Source of the DNA: Bacillota bacterium
Lineage (GTDB): Bacteria > Bacillota > Bacilli > Alicyclobacillales > SLC66
Assembly: GCA_021828865.1 (NCBI GenBank)
Contig: JAJZCW010000010.1
Coordinates: 1-64,000, forward strand
DNA: 64,000 nucleotides
Direction: 5' to 3'
Part shown: one piece after another, positions 24,897-34,240 of the stretch
Layout of the letters: each line of letters begins with the position of its first letter
How positions within the stretch are numbered: position 1 is the stretch's first letter
Translations under genes and position numbers: made by a program
Notes under the pieces: model-generated
Databases searched by the model: none
What the model was told of the DNA's origin: nothing
Seen by the model: the letters and a program-made list of their open reading frames with translations, nothing else

Positions 24897-25277
24897 TTAC
24901 TCGATCATAGCGGCAGGAGGCTCTGAAAGTTTAATTCCCTGCACATTGATGTTGACCTGATCGGCAATAAGGCCAAGTGATTCCTGTAACGCATTGTTTA
25001 CGTTTTCCCTTAAATTTTCAGCCACTTCAGGAATTCTCATTCCAAAATTAACGATCACGAAAAGTGTGACCTCGAGACGGTCCCCTACAGAACGGATTTC
25101 CACACCGCGCGCAGGGTCTCCTCTGCCGAGCAAACCGGTCAAACTGTCTCTGACATTCCTTCTTGGCGCCATATCGGCCAACCCGTATGTATGCATCGCT
25201 GCAATGCCAACAGCGGAAGCGATCACTTCCTCAGTGATGGTGATTTTCCCATATTCGGTATGGATGACAGTAGGCAT
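24897..25277 (-). CDS. yloU: Asp23/Gls24 family envelope stress protein (YloU)
   Basis: An alkaline-shock-type protein, cytoplasmic and membrane-associated in other Gram-positives. At 126 residues, it has the pattern GKITITEEVIASAVGIAAMHTYG and LFVIVNFGMRIPEVAENLRENV. ATG 25277 has AAGGAG 8 nt upstream. It is divergent from rpmB, as in Bacillus, where spoVM-rpmB and yloU are neighbours. Confidence 0.92.
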   Translation of the reverse strand: MPTVIHTEYGKITITEEVIASAVGIAAMHTYGLADMAPRRNVRDSLTGLLGRGDPARGVEIRSVGDRLEVTLFVIVNFGMRIPEVAENLRENVNNALQESLGLIADQVNINVQGIKLSEPPAAMIE

Positions 25278-25366
25278 ATGGCTCACTCCTTGGCGTTCAT
25301 TCAGATAACTCTAGTGTACTACAGACGACGCCAGGAAAAAAGTAAACAACGAAATCATCAAAAAAA

Positions 25367-25395
25367 TTGCGATTTAAAATTGATTGTGCTATGAT
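25367..25395 (+). promoter_or_regulatory. Promoter of rpmB
   Basis: TTGCGA (25367..25372), 17 bp, TATGAT (25390..25395) on the plus strand, 35 bp before the rpmB start. Confidence 0.7.
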
Positions 25396-25430
25396 AGACG
25401 GGTTAATTGGACGAAAAAGGGGGTTGTGAC

Positions 25431-25622
25431 ATGGCAAGACGTTGTGAAGTATGCGGAAAAGGCCCCAGCGTCGGAAATGCGGTCAGCCACTCGCACATCC
25501 TGACAAAGCGCAGATGGTTACCAAATCTCCATGAAGTTCGCGTTAATGTGAACGGTTCTGTCAAACGCATGCGCGTATGTAGCCGTTGCTTAAAGAGCGG
25601 TAAAGTGGTAAGGGCCATCTAA
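25431..25622 (+). CDS. rpmB: 50S ribosomal protein L28
   Basis: A 63-residue ribosomal protein beginning [21 protein letters not shown] and containing [12 protein letters not shown]. The cysteine pairs CEVC and CSRC suggest a zinc-binding form. A GGGGG box precedes ATG 25431. It stands alone on the plus strand with its own promoter and terminator. Confidence 0.97.
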   Translation: MARRCEVCGKGPSVGNAVSHSHILTKRRWLPNLHEVRVNVNGSVKRMRVCSRCLKSGKVVRAI

Positions 25623-25633
25623 CTCATCGTTAC

Positions 25634-25663
25634 AAAAAAAGCACCGCATCGGGTGCTTTTTCT
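25634..25663. terminator. Bidirectional terminator between rpmB and spoVM
   Basis: AAAAAGCACC, short loop, GGTGCTTTTT: a symmetric stem flanked by A- and T-runs, so it can end both rpmB (plus) and spoVM (minus). It starts 12 bp after the rpmB stop and ends 12 bp beyond the spoVM stop. Confidence 0.88.
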
Positions 25664-25674
25664 ATTTTTACCTT

Positions 25675-25755
25675 TCAACCTCGGCCACGGGCGCCAAGCA
25701 GCGCCTTGATAATTCCTCCGAGAAATCGCGGTAATTTGATAGTATAAAAGCGCAC
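25675..25755 (-). CDS. spoVM: Stage V sporulation protein M (SpoVM), 26 residues
   Basis: A tiny amphipathic protein that marks the convex forespore membrane and anchors SpoIVA for coat assembly. The minus strand encodes 26 residues beginning with GTG: FYTIKLPRFLGGIIKALLG is at residues 3-21, followed by a basic tail (ARGRG). This agrees with SpoVM of Bacillus, including the proline at position 9 and the Leu-Gly-Gly-Ile helix. A purine-rich box (GGGGGGGAG) precedes the start. The position between rpe and rpmB is the Bacillus position. It is direct evidence for endospore formation. Confidence 0.93.
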   Translation of the reverse strand: MRFYTIKLPRFLGGIIKALLGARGRG

Positions 25756-25825
25756 GATTCTCCCCCCCGCCAGCTTGGATCCTGAATCCGCCCAAACACT
25801 TCTTCACTATATGAGCCGGTACGCC

Positions 25826-26488
25826 TCAATGTGCCTGAATACCTCGGAGTGATTGAATCCCTTCCTCCAGAGAATGGGCGCGAAACACATAAGAACCTGC
25901 GACAAGTACGTTGGCTCCTGCTTGTACACAGAGCCCTGCAGTCTCGGGAATAATCCCGCCATCCACTTCAAGCCACACATTCCGGTCCCCGTAGCTATTC
26001 AGTTTTTCCCTGATAGTATGTATCTTATGGAGGGTAGCGGGAATAAATGCTTGTCCGCCAAATCCCGGATTTACGGTCATGACAAGGACCTGATCGAGTA
26101 CATCGTGCACATAATCAATCATGTCGGCAGGCGTTGCGGGATTCAGTGCCAAACCCGCTTTTGCGCCTAGGTCTTTGATCTGTTTGAGCAAGCGCTGCAA
26201 ATGATAAGTGGATTCTGCGTGCACGGTGACAATATCGGCGCCCGCTTTTACATAATCAGATATCGACAATTCCGGTTTTTCAATCATCAGGTGAACATCA
26301 AACGGAAGCGTAGTAAAGGGCCTAAGCGCTGCAATTACCGCAGGCCCTATGGTCAAATTGGGCACAAAGTGACCATCCATCACATCGATATGAATCAGAT
26401 CTGCGCCTGCGTGTGTCAAATCTTCAATGGTTTTTCCAAGTGCCGCAAAATCACCGGATAAAATAGATGGTGCAATCATCGTATTCAT
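25826..26488 (-). CDS. rpe: Ribulose-phosphate 3-epimerase
   Basis: Interconverts ribulose-5-phosphate and xylulose-5-phosphate. The 220-residue TIM barrel has [40 protein letters not shown] and EVDGGI, carrying the metal and phosphate ligands. ATG 26488 overlaps the rsgA stop as ATGA. The thiN gene that follows in Bacillus is absent; spoVM comes next. Confidence 0.97.
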   Translation of the reverse strand: MNTMIAPSILSGDFAALGKTIEDLTHAGADLIHIDVMDGHFVPNLTIGPAVIAALRPFTTLPFDVHLMIEKPELSISDYVKAGADIVTVHAESTYHLQRLLKQIKDLGAKAGLALNPATPADMIDYVHDVLDQVLVMTVNPGFGGQAFIPATLHKIHTIREKLNSYGDRNVWLEVDGGIIPETAGLCVQAGANVLVAGSYVFRAHSLEEGIQSLRGIQAH

Positions 26489-27366
26489 GTATAACGCCTC
26501 GCTTTCCACTGCTTGACTTCTGCCAAAAGCTGCAGGTAACTCTCATAGCGGCTCGTTGCCAATCCGCTATTGTCATAGGCTTCACGCACTTTACAGCCCT
26601 GCTCGCTTTCATGCATACACCCACGAAATTCACATTGTTCCGCCAACTCCGCGATGTCCCGAAACCACTTCTGCACATCCACTGGCTCCACATCTGCAAA
26701 CGAAAATTGTGAGAATCCAGGTGTATCGACGAGAAACCCATCGTCTAGAAAAAAGAGTTCCGCATGTCTCGTGGTATGCCGACCACGGGAACTCCGCTTG
26801 CTAATCTCCCCTGTCTCCACCTCTGCATCCGGAATGAGGCGCCGTAACAAACTAGATTTGCCGACCCCTGACATTCCAGCAAAGGCGGAGGTTTTACCGG
26901 ATAACCTAGCACGTAATTCTTCCATCCCATAGCCTGTTTGGACACTAGTTGGGAGTACCGGATACATCGGTGCGTAGACAGGCAAAAGGGATTCGAACAC
27001 GGCATCGGCGCCGGGCAAGTCATATTTTGTGAATACCATGACCAAAGATAGCCGTTGCCGCTCGATCATAGCAATCATTTTGTCCAATTGAAAAAAAGTA
27101 ATTGGCGGTTCCAACAGGGAGAATACCAAGATCACCTGATCGATGTTGGCAACAGGAGGTCGAATCAACTCGCTGGAGCGTTCCTCCAGTTCTTCAATAA
27201 TGCCTTCGCTTTGTCCCACCTCACTGATGATCACATAATCGCCTACCAGTGGGTTGAGTCCCTTTAATTTGAAAACGCCTCTTGCACGGCACTGCCTAAT
27301 GGGTTCTCCTTTCGCGTACACATAGTAAAATCCAGAGACAGCTTTTACGATTCGACCCCGCTGCAC
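26485..27366 (-). CDS. rsgA: Ribosome small-subunit GTPase RsgA
   Basis: A circularly permuted GTPase that checks late 30S assembly. The protein has 293 residues. An N-terminal OB fold (about 1-65) is followed by G4 TKYD (113-116), then G1 GMSGVGKSS (164-172), then G3 DTPGF, and a C-terminal zinc finger with [14 protein letters not shown]. The [10 protein letters not shown] switch segment is present. Start GTG 27366 is preceded by GGGAG. It lies next to prkC, which in other bacteria can phosphorylate RsgA. Confidence 0.97.
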   Translation of the reverse strand: MQRGRIVKAVSGFYYVYAKGEPIRQCRARGVFKLKGLNPLVGDYVIISEVGQSEGIIEELEERSSELIRPPVANIDQVILVFSLLEPPITFFQLDKMIAMIERQRLSLVMVFTKYDLPGADAVFESLLPVYAPMYPVLPTSVQTGYGMEELRARLSGKTSAFAGMSGVGKSSLLRRLIPDAEVETGEISKRSSRGRHTTRHAELFFLDDGFLVDTPGFSQFSFADVEPVDVQKWFRDIAELAEQCEFRGCMHESEQGCKVREAYDNSGLATSRYESYLQLLAEVKQWKARRYT

Positions 27367-27382
27367 ATCGACAACTCCCTGA

Positions 27383-29608
27383 TCAAAAATTAGAAGTATT
27401 CGCCCCAGGAGGCGAAGGCGGAGTGGTTCCCGTCACAGAACCAGTGGATCCCGAACCGGTGGTGCCTGTTGGCTTTCCAGTGGTTCCTGTACCGATCGTC
27501 CCCTTTCCCGATGTCCCTCCAGTAGTACCCGTGCCTGTTGATGGTCCCGTAGTACCAGTTCCTGTAGCGCTTGAACCAGTGCCCGTGGCTCCAGTCCCAG
27601 TGGAACCTGTAGTGCCGGTCCCAGTGGTACCCGTAGTGCCAGGCGTACCACCGTTGACAATCACCTGCGGGTTGGAACTCGTTACAATTTGCGAAGCCAC
27701 AATCGTCCCATTTTCATAGACAACGACTTGCCCAGGGATGCTTGGCGTCGTCGTCAAATTGATTGGATAGGTGGCTTGGGGATTGCTCTGGCTTGTGTTG
27801 ACCGCAGTACGGGTGCCAAGCGCATCTGTCGCATCAATTCTCACGTTCACAGGCAAAACAGCTGTTCCAGGCAGTGTCACCACGACACTCGCATTCACTA
27901 CCGCAGTCCCGGTTGGCTGACCGCTGCTTACCATCAGATTGACCTTTGAACTAGTTGAAGCCTGTTCTCCAGGGAGCGGCGCCTGGGAAATCACCTGGTT
28001 TGCCGGCACGGTAAAGGAGGAAGTTTGCTTCACCTGGCCAAGGGCAAACCCATCAGCCTGCAATATTTTTTTCGCTTGTGTAAATGTCTTGTTCTCCACA
28101 TCCGGAACCGCTGCATATTGTGAACCTGAACTGATGATCAGTGTCACAGTGGTCGTGGTGGGCTTAAATGGCGTACTGGATACCGGTATCGTCGAAATCA
28201 CCTGATTGACTGCGACCGCTCCGTTCGCTTGGTTAGTAAACTTGATATTACCGCTTGGCACCCCGAGATCATTGAGCTGTTGAACCGCCGCGGTTTGGGA
28301 ATAGCCAGTCAAATTTGGCATCGTTACTTGGGAGGCTGCCGTTTTGACAATGAGACTGACGTTTTGGTCGGTGGGCACCTTGCCGGGAGCTGGATCTTGG
28401 TTCTCCACGTCTCCGATTTTTACATTAGCGTTGGAGTTTTGATCGTTTGCCATGTGGATATTGGTTGCTTTGAAGCCCCTTGTTATCAATAGGTTTCTGG
28501 CTTTGGCATAGGGCATACCTACTACGTTTGGCAACTGCAATGTTTGCGGCTTTAACCAATACACATAGATAAAGAAAGCCGTCACCGCCGCCGCACCAAT
28601 CAGCACCAATACGCCCACAATCCATGCAACCACAATCAGCACGCGTTTTCCAACACCTGATTTACCGGATTTATTCTTCTCCTCACTTGTCTTTGCCGCT
28701 GTTTTCTGATTAGAGGTGTTCACCGTTGCGGCTATCCCCACTTCTGCAGCAGGATGGATTGGTTTTTGGAGAAATTTCGGCAAATCAGGAGATTGAAGCG
28801 ACCGATCTAAATCAAGCGACATGTCCCTAATAGATGGGTAGCGTTCTTCCGGATCCTTTCGGAGTGCGCGAAGCACGACATTCTCGAGCCCCTGCGGAAT
28901 TTTTGTTGAATAGCTCCTGGGCGGAACGATTGGTTCCTGCAGGTGTTTTAGCGCGATACTGATGGGGGAATCTCCGGAAAAAGGTAATCTTGCCGTCAAC
29001 ATTTCGTATAGAACCACACCAAGTGAATAGACGTCCGACTTGGCGTCAGCAATACCACCCTTTGCCTGTTCTGGGGAAAAATAATGCACAGATCCAATGA
29101 CAGAGGAACTGTGGTGCGTAATCGTATTGGTGGTGATCGCTCGCGCAATCCCAAAATCTGTAACCTTGATGCGTCCATTGGTACTGATCAATATATTATG
29201 AGGTTTAATGTCCCTGTGTATAATTTTATGGTCATGGGCATGCGAGAGCGCATCACAAATTTGTTTTGCAATGTCGACGGCTTCCTCGATGGGCAGTGGC
29301 GCGCGTTCTTCAATGACTTCTTTGAGGGTTTTCCCATCCACATATTCCATGACGATATAGAGTGTTTCCCCATCCTGACCCACATCATAAATATTGACGA
29401 CATTAGGATGTGATAAACTCGCTGCGGCCTGTGCCTCCCGCTTGAATCGACGAACAAAATCCATGTCACTGACCAGTTCTGGACGAAGTGTCTTAACTGC
29501 AACTGGACGATGCAACAGAACGTCCAGACCGCGGTACACGATAGCCATACCGCCTCCGCCAATCCGCTCCAGGATTTGATATCGTTCACCAAGCAATTGC
29601 CCGATCAT
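27383..29608 (-). CDS. prkC: PASTA-domain Ser/Thr protein kinase PrkC with Gly/Thr-rich C-terminal tail
   Basis: A membrane kinase that senses muropeptides or lipid II. The 741-residue protein has a kinase domain at 1-270 (P-loop IGGGGMA, Lys39 in VAVK, HRDIKPHN 131-138, DFG 151-153). One transmembrane segment is near 323-350, then three PASTA repeats at about 354-424, 428-496 and 500-563. A further beta-type region (565-650) leads to a low-complexity tail at 653-733 made almost only of Gly and Thr with Ser, Pro and a few Lys. That tail is not part of B. subtilis PrkC. ATG 29608 overlaps the prpC stop as ATGA. Confidence 0.96.
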   Translation of the reverse strand: MIGQLLGERYQILERIGGGGMAIVYRGLDVLLHRPVAVKTLRPELVSDMDFVRRFKREAQAAASLSHPNVVNIYDVGQDGETLYIVMEYVDGKTLKEVIEERAPLPIEEAVDIAKQICDALSHAHDHKIIHRDIKPHNILISTNGRIKVTDFGIARAITTNTITHHSSSVIGSVHYFSPEQAKGGIADAKSDVYSLGVVLYEMLTARLPFSGDSPISIALKHLQEPIVPPRSYSTKIPQGLENVVLRALRKDPEERYPSIRDMSLDLDRSLQSPDLPKFLQKPIHPAAEVGIAATVNTSNQKTAAKTSEEKNKSGKSGVGKRVLIVVAWIVGVLVLIGAAAVTAFFIYVYWLKPQTLQLPNVVGMPYAKARNLLITRGFKATNIHMANDQNSNANVKIGDVENQDPAPGKVPTDQNVSLIVKTAASQVTMPNLTGYSQTAAVQQLNDLGVPSGNIKFTNQANGAVAVNQVISTIPVSSTPFKPTTTTVTLIISSGSQYAAVPDVENKTFTQAKKILQADGFALGQVKQTSSFTVPANQVISQAPLPGEQASTSSKVNLMVSSGQPTGTAVVNASVVVTLPGTAVLPVNVRIDATDALGTRTAVNTSQSNPQATYPINLTTTPSIPGQVVVYENGTIVASQIVTSSNPQVIVNGGTPGTTGTTGTGTTGSTGTGATGTGSSATGTGTTGPSTGTGTTGGTSGKGTIGTGTTGKPTGTTGSGSTGSVTGTTPPSPPGANTSNF

Positions 29609-30354
29609 TCTTGACTCCTCCACTCAGCACCTTCATTGGTCAGCAAGACCATCGTGATATTGTCGTGACCACCTTCATCCAGCACCAAGTGAAGTAGCGT
29701 ATCCACCTGTTCTGTCAATCCCATGGCGTCATTTAGTACCGCGTTAATTTGATCTTCCGACAAATGAGTAGTCAGTCCGTCCGTACAGACGAGCAACCTG
29801 TCCTGAGGCTGCCACTCCCACTCATTGCACTCGACGGTCACCTCCGGCAAAGTGCCAAGGGCACGGGTTAGCATGTGCCGCTGAGGATGGTTATCCGCTT
29901 CTTCAGGCTGAATTTGCCCACGCTTTATCAGTTCATTCACCAGAGAATGATCTTCTGTCAGTTTTGTTAATTTCGTTAAAGGGTGCCAAAGATACGCGCG
30001 GCTGTCCCCCACATGCGCAATCCATAATTTGCTTCCACTTGCAAGCACCGCCACAATCGTCGTTCCCATTCCTGAATAGAGATCATTGGCTTCCGCTTTG
30101 TTATAGATTTGCTTGTTCGCCGATTCGATCGCACGAATTAAGCGTTCTTTATAATCAGTTAAGTCCTTATGATGAATGAGTTCTTCAGCTATCGTCGAAA
30201 CCGCCAATTCACTGGCGACTTCTCCCGCCACATGTCCCCCCATGCCGTCCGCCACCAGCACCATGTAAACGCCATTTTCTTCTCGTTGCACCAAATACCT
30301 GTCCTGATTGACCTTGCGCACGTGGCCAACATGAGACACCGCTGCATACTTCAT
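29605..30354 (-). CDS. prpC: PP2C-type protein phosphatase PrpC
   Basis: Dephosphorylates PrkC and its targets; it is metal-dependent. At 249 residues, it has NQD near the start, DGMGGHVAGEVAS, HVGDSRAYL, CTDGLTTHL and GGHDNITMVLL, which carry the metal-binding aspartates. ATG 30354 is preferred (GGGAG 8 nt upstream) over a GTG at 30363. It is coupled to prkC by a 4-nt overlap. Confidence 0.96.
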   Translation of the reverse strand: MKYAAVSHVGHVRKVNQDRYLVQREENGVYMVLVADGMGGHVAGEVASELAVSTIAEELIHHKDLTDYKERLIRAIESANKQIYNKAEANDLYSGMGTTIVAVLASGSKLWIAHVGDSRAYLWHPLTKLTKLTEDHSLVNELIKRGQIQPEEADNHPQRHMLTRALGTLPEVTVECNEWEWQPQDRLLVCTDGLTTHLSEDQINAVLNDAMGLTEQVDTLLHLVLDEGGHDNITMVLLTNEGAEWRSQE

Positions 30355-30366
30355 GCCACTCACTCC

Positions 30367-31413
30367 CTAAGTTCTCCCATTTGCATGTTCTGCCCGCAAC
30401 TGTCCGCAAGCTGCCGAAATATCTCCGCCCATTTCCCGACGAACGGTGGCATTGACACCCAAACGCTGCAATTCATTCACAAATGCCTGAATTTGTTCAA
30501 TTGACGTCCGCTTCAGCTCACGCTCCGGTACGTAATTTACTGGAATCACGTTCACATGGCACGGCACTGTGGCAATAAGGTGTGCCAGCTTCCTGGCATC
30601 CGATAGATTGTCATTATGATCTTTGATCAGCGCATACTCAAAGGTGATTCTGCGACCAGTTTGATTATAGTAATAGTGACATGCTTCCAACAAACTCGCA
30701 ATATCGTATGCTTTATTTACTGGCATCATACGAGAACGTGACTCATCATTAGACGCATGCAAAGAAACGGCGAGCGTGATTCCGCGCTTTTCATCAGCCA
30801 GCTTATAAATGCCAGGCACAATGCCAACAGTGGATAGCGTGATATGTCGCTGCCCTATTTGTAATCCTTCAGGGTCTGTGATGATGTCGATGAAAGCAGT
30901 GGCCGCGTTATAATTGTCGAGAGGTTCGCCCGACCCCATTAACACCACACTGGACACGCGCTCACCTTTTGCATCTAGAAGACGCTGACAGTGCACCACC
31001 TGCTCGACAATTTCTCCTGTAGTTAAATTTCGAGCGAGTCCACCGAGCGTCGAGGCACAAAACTTGCATCCCATCTTGCATCCGACTTGTGTCGAGACGC
31101 AAACACTGTTGCCATAATCATGAGGCATAATGACCGTTTCTATCGTTGCACCGTCCGCTAACGCAAAAAGAAATTTAGTTGTGCCATCAAAACTTGAAAC
31201 CTGTCTTGTCACTTCGTGAAGGGAAGTCAGCATCAAATCATGCTGCAACTGGTCGCGGAGGGATTTTGACAAATTGGTCATCTCGCTCACGTCAGTCACC
31301 CGGCGCTTATAGATCCAGTCAAATATTTGCTTCGCGCGGTATTTTGGTTCGCCTCTTGACGATAACAGCTCAACCAGTTCATTCAGCCTATAACCATATA
31401 AAGAAGTTTTCAT
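30367..31413 (-). CDS. rlmN: Dual-specificity 23S rRNA/tRNA adenine-C2 methyltransferase RlmN
   Basis: A radical-SAM enzyme that methylates A2503 of 23S rRNA and A37 of some tRNAs. At 348 residues, the iron-sulfur cysteines are C112, C116 and C119 (GCKMGCKFCAST). GEPLDNY, SLHASND and a C-terminal cysteine in SAACGQLR are conserved. The start overlaps the rsmB stop as TGATG. Confidence 0.97.
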   Translation of the reverse strand: MKTSLYGYRLNELVELLSSRGEPKYRAKQIFDWIYKRRVTDVSEMTNLSKSLRDQLQHDLMLTSLHEVTRQVSSFDGTTKFLFALADGATIETVIMPHDYGNSVCVSTQVGCKMGCKFCASTLGGLARNLTTGEIVEQVVHCQRLLDAKGERVSSVVLMGSGEPLDNYNAATAFIDIITDPEGLQIGQRHITLSTVGIVPGIYKLADEKRGITLAVSLHASNDESRSRMMPVNKAYDIASLLEACHYYYNQTGRRITFEYALIKDHNDNLSDARKLAHLIATVPCHVNVIPVNYVPERELKRTSIEQIQAFVNELQRLGVNATVRREMGGDISAACGQLRAEHANGRT

Positions 31414-32792
31414 CAGTCACCCCTCCTTACCATTCTGGCGAGGAAAAATCCATCGCCATGAAAATCCTGCGGCATGATATAGACAAGTCCCGTTTCACGG
31501 TTAAATGCATCCATGGTGAGCGCTACTTCATCGAGTTCCCTAATAGGGAGCAAACGAAAATGAGGGTGCCGCAATAAAAATTCGTTCACCTGTGCTTCAT
31601 TTTCTTTTTCAGACAGCGTGCACGTGGTGTAGATGAGCGTACCGGATGGTTGAACCCGCTTGGCCATGGCATCTAGTAATTCTGACTGCACTACAGCTAA
31701 CGTTGCCATATCTTCCGGCTTCATTCTCCATTTGATGTCAGGCTTCCTTGCGATGGTCCCAAGACCAGAACACGGTGCATCGAGTAGCACGGCGTCAAAA
31801 TCCCCTCCAACCTCTCTCGAATCGCCAACGACCACCTTCGCCGATTCGATCCCAAGACGTCTCGCCTGCGCTTTGATGAACCTGGCCCTGCTCTCATGAA
31901 GTTCTGCTAAAGTGGCATCAAATTGATCCGATGCGAGTTCTGCCACGTGTAGTCCTTTTCCTCCAGGAGCAGCACAGGCGTCGAGAAATTTTTTGCCCTG
32001 AAGGTTTCCAAAAAGTGGGGCGACGAGCATCGAACTCTCCCCCTGAAGGGAAATATATCCTTCCTTGTACGCCTCTAGTTGGAGCGGTTGCACCCCTTGA
32101 GCAAGGCGAATTCCAAAAGGAGAGATAGGAGAAGGGGTAGCCTCGATCCCCTCCTTTTGCAATCTTTCTATAAGCTCGGCACGAGTGCCTTTCTTTGCAT
32201 TGATGCGAACGGCACGGGTGGGCTTTTGGTTTAATGCCAACATAATGGCACCAGCTTTGTCGCCAAAGCGTTCCACCAGCATCTCAACCAGCCAGTCAGG
32301 AAAAGACAGCCTAATCCCCAATTCGTTGTTGCGAAGTCCGATGCATTCTTGTTCATTGAGAATCGGGGTGACGTATTTCTCCTCCCGAAGCGCAGCGCGA
32401 AGTACGCCATTCACAAAAGGAGCCGCACTCTTATGTAACTTTTTCACCTGCTCCACCGCGTCATTCAACACGGCATACGCGGGAACGCGGCTTAAAAACC
32501 GCAACTGGAAGAGGGCGAGCCGAAGCACCAGCATCACTTCCAATTGGATGCGCGTCAACGGATTTTTCGATAACGATTGAATCCAAGTGTCGAGAAGGCG
32601 TTTCCAAATGAGAACGCCAAATATCACTTCTTGTGCAAGGCCAGCGTCAAGCGGCGACAATCTTGAGCGCGCTTCTTGCCAGGCGAGATGCGCATAAGCG
32701 CCGTCTTTCTCCACGCGTTGCAGCACCTCGTAGGCGACTTGGCGCGCTGGCGATATCGAATTTTGTTTTGACTTAGTCGCTTTTTTGATCAA
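31413..32792 (-). CDS. rsmB: 16S rRNA (cytosine-967-C5)-methyltransferase RsmB
   Basis: Methylates C967 of 16S rRNA. At 459 residues, it has an N-terminal NusB-like RNA-binding domain (about 1-145) and a C-terminal SAM domain: DACAAPGGKGLHVAEL, DAPCSGLGTIARKPDIKW and the second catalytic cysteine in IYTTCTLSEKENE. The start is a TTG (32792) after AAGGTG. It lies between rlmN and fmt. Confidence 0.96.
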   Translation of the reverse strand: MIKKATKSKQNSISPARQVAYEVLQRVEKDGAYAHLAWQEARSRLSPLDAGLAQEVIFGVLIWKRLLDTWIQSLSKNPLTRIQLEVMLVLRLALFQLRFLSRVPAYAVLNDAVEQVKKLHKSAAPFVNGVLRAALREEKYVTPILNEQECIGLRNNELGIRLSFPDWLVEMLVERFGDKAGAIMLALNQKPTRAVRINAKKGTRAELIERLQKEGIEATPSPISPFGIRLAQGVQPLQLEAYKEGYISLQGESSMLVAPLFGNLQGKKFLDACAAPGGKGLHVAELASDQFDATLAELHESRARFIKAQARRLGIESAKVVVGDSREVGGDFDAVLLDAPCSGLGTIARKPDIKWRMKPEDMATLAVVQSELLDAMAKRVQPSGTLIYTTCTLSEKENEAQVNEFLLRHPHFRLLPIRELDEVALTMDAFNRETGLVYIMPQDFHGDGFFLARMVRRGD

Positions 32793-32808
32793 TCCAGATT
32801 CACCTTTT

Positions 32809-33762
32809 TTACTGTTTGCCTTTCAGCATGCTACCCACCAAATTGCGATAACCTCTGGAAAACTCTACGCCACTCATCGCTTTTTTCCCTGCGGCTTGTA
32901 TGTGCTGTATGGCGATGGCACCTGTTTGACAGGCGACGATGATACCGTCTTCGGTAATATCCAGCACTTGTCCAGGCTGGCTTTCTGAGAAAGGCATTTC
33001 CACAGATGTAGCATACCAGACCTTCAGCACTTTATCACCTAACCAAACTGAAACCCCAGGTGACGGCGCGAGTGCGCGGATTTTATTCACAATATGATTC
33101 GCGCTGTCAGCAAAATCCAACCACTCATCATCCCTTGTCAGTCGCGGTGCAAACGTGGCTTTGGCTCCGTCCTGTTCTTTGGACTGAATGGTGCAGTTGA
33201 TGATCTCTGGTAATGTGGTTAGCAGAAGCTTTGCTCCGAGTGAAGAGAGCCTAGCGCTCAATTCCCCATAATTTTCGTTTGGTAAGATGTCGAGGCGTTC
33301 TTGTGCCCATACAGGTCCTGCGTCCATCTCCTTGACCATCGTCATGATACTGACCCCCGTCTCCCCGTCGCCGTGTAAGATCGCTCGTTGAATGGGGGAC
33401 GCTCCACGATACATAGGCAATAGCGAGGCGTGAACGTTTAAAGGCGCGATCCGAGGCATGTTGAGGATTCGCTCGGGAATCAACTGGCCGTAAGCGGCGG
33501 TAATCAGCACATCGGGCTGCCACTGGGCAAGCATTGCTACTGCCTCTTCATGGCGGATGCGCTCAGGTTGGATGAGCGGCAATCCGAGCTCTAATGCTGC
33601 CTGTTTAACGGGAGTCGGTTCCAGCACTCTTTTACGGCCTACTGGACGATCAGGTTGGCTGACGACACCTACCACAGGGTATCCTGCCTCGACCAACGAT
33701 TGTAGAATAGGTACTGAGAAATCCGGTGTTCCTAAAAAAACAATTCGATTTTCCTTACTCAC
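32809..33762 (-). CDS. fmt: Methionyl-tRNA formyltransferase
   Basis: Formylates initiator Met-tRNA. At 317 residues, it has FLGTPDFSVP near the N-terminus, the formyl-folate site NVHASLLPMYRGASPIQ, and a C-terminal tRNA-binding barrel (IRALAPSPGVSVWLGDKVLKV). GTG 33762 overlaps the end of def by 8 nt. def-fmt is the common bacterial pair. Confidence 0.97.
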   Translation of the reverse strand: MSKENRIVFLGTPDFSVPILQSLVEAGYPVVGVVSQPDRPVGRKRVLEPTPVKQAALELGLPLIQPERIRHEEAVAMLAQWQPDVLITAAYGQLIPERILNMPRIAPLNVHASLLPMYRGASPIQRAILHGDGETGVSIMTMVKEMDAGPVWAQERLDILPNENYGELSARLSSLGAKLLLTTLPEIINCTIQSKEQDGAKATFAPRLTRDDEWLDFADSANHIVNKIRALAPSPGVSVWLGDKVLKVWYATSVEMPFSESQPGQVLDITEDGIIVACQTGAIAIQHIQAAGKKAMSGVEFSRGYRNLVGSMLKGKQ

Positions 33763-34210
33763 TCACCATCACCTTAATTTCCTGATGGTCTTTGATGAGG
33801 GTGCCATCAAGGTGGTCCACCTCGTGTTGAATCACTCTTGCCATCAGATTCTCAAACGTCAAATCCACTGGTTCTCCCAACCGGTTGAGGCCACTGACCC
33901 CAATACGGGTCGCACGCCTAACGGGAACGCGTAGCCCCGGCAGACTCAGACAGCCCTCTTCTGCCACGGCCTCACCTTCCCTAAAATGAATGACTGGATT
34001 GATGAGTTCCACTTCTCCTTCGCCAATGTCAGCCACAATAATTCGGTGAAGAAGTCCAATTTGCGGCGCAGCGAGACCAATTCCCTTGGCGTGACGCATC
34101 GTCTCCAACATGTCGTCTAGTGTGCGCCTCGTCACATCATTCACTTCCTTCACGGTCCTTGCAACCACGCGAAGCACCGGATCATCATCCGTACGGATTT
34201 TTCGAATCAT
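33755..34210 (-). CDS. def: Peptide deformylase
   Basis: Removes the N-formyl group from new proteins. The three metal motifs are intact: GIGLAAPQIG, EEGCLSLPG and QHEVDHLDG. At 151 residues, it is the short (type 1) form. It overlaps fmt and follows priA by 30 bp. Confidence 0.97.
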   Translation of the reverse strand: MIRKIRTDDDPVLRVVARTVKEVNDVTRRTLDDMLETMRHAKGIGLAAPQIGLLHRIIVADIGEGEVELINPVIHFREGEAVAEEGCLSLPGLRVPVRRATRIGVSGLNRLGEPVDLTFENLMARVIQHEVDHLDGTLIKDHQEIKVMVSE

Positions 34211-34240
34211 GTCTCCACCTCACCCGTCTCTCCATTAACA

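Noticed and set aside
27400-27650. Short-period DNA repeat that could be taken for CRISPR or a satellite
   Set aside because: There are no regular spacers; the repeat is coding and gives the Gly/Thr tail of PrkC in frame.
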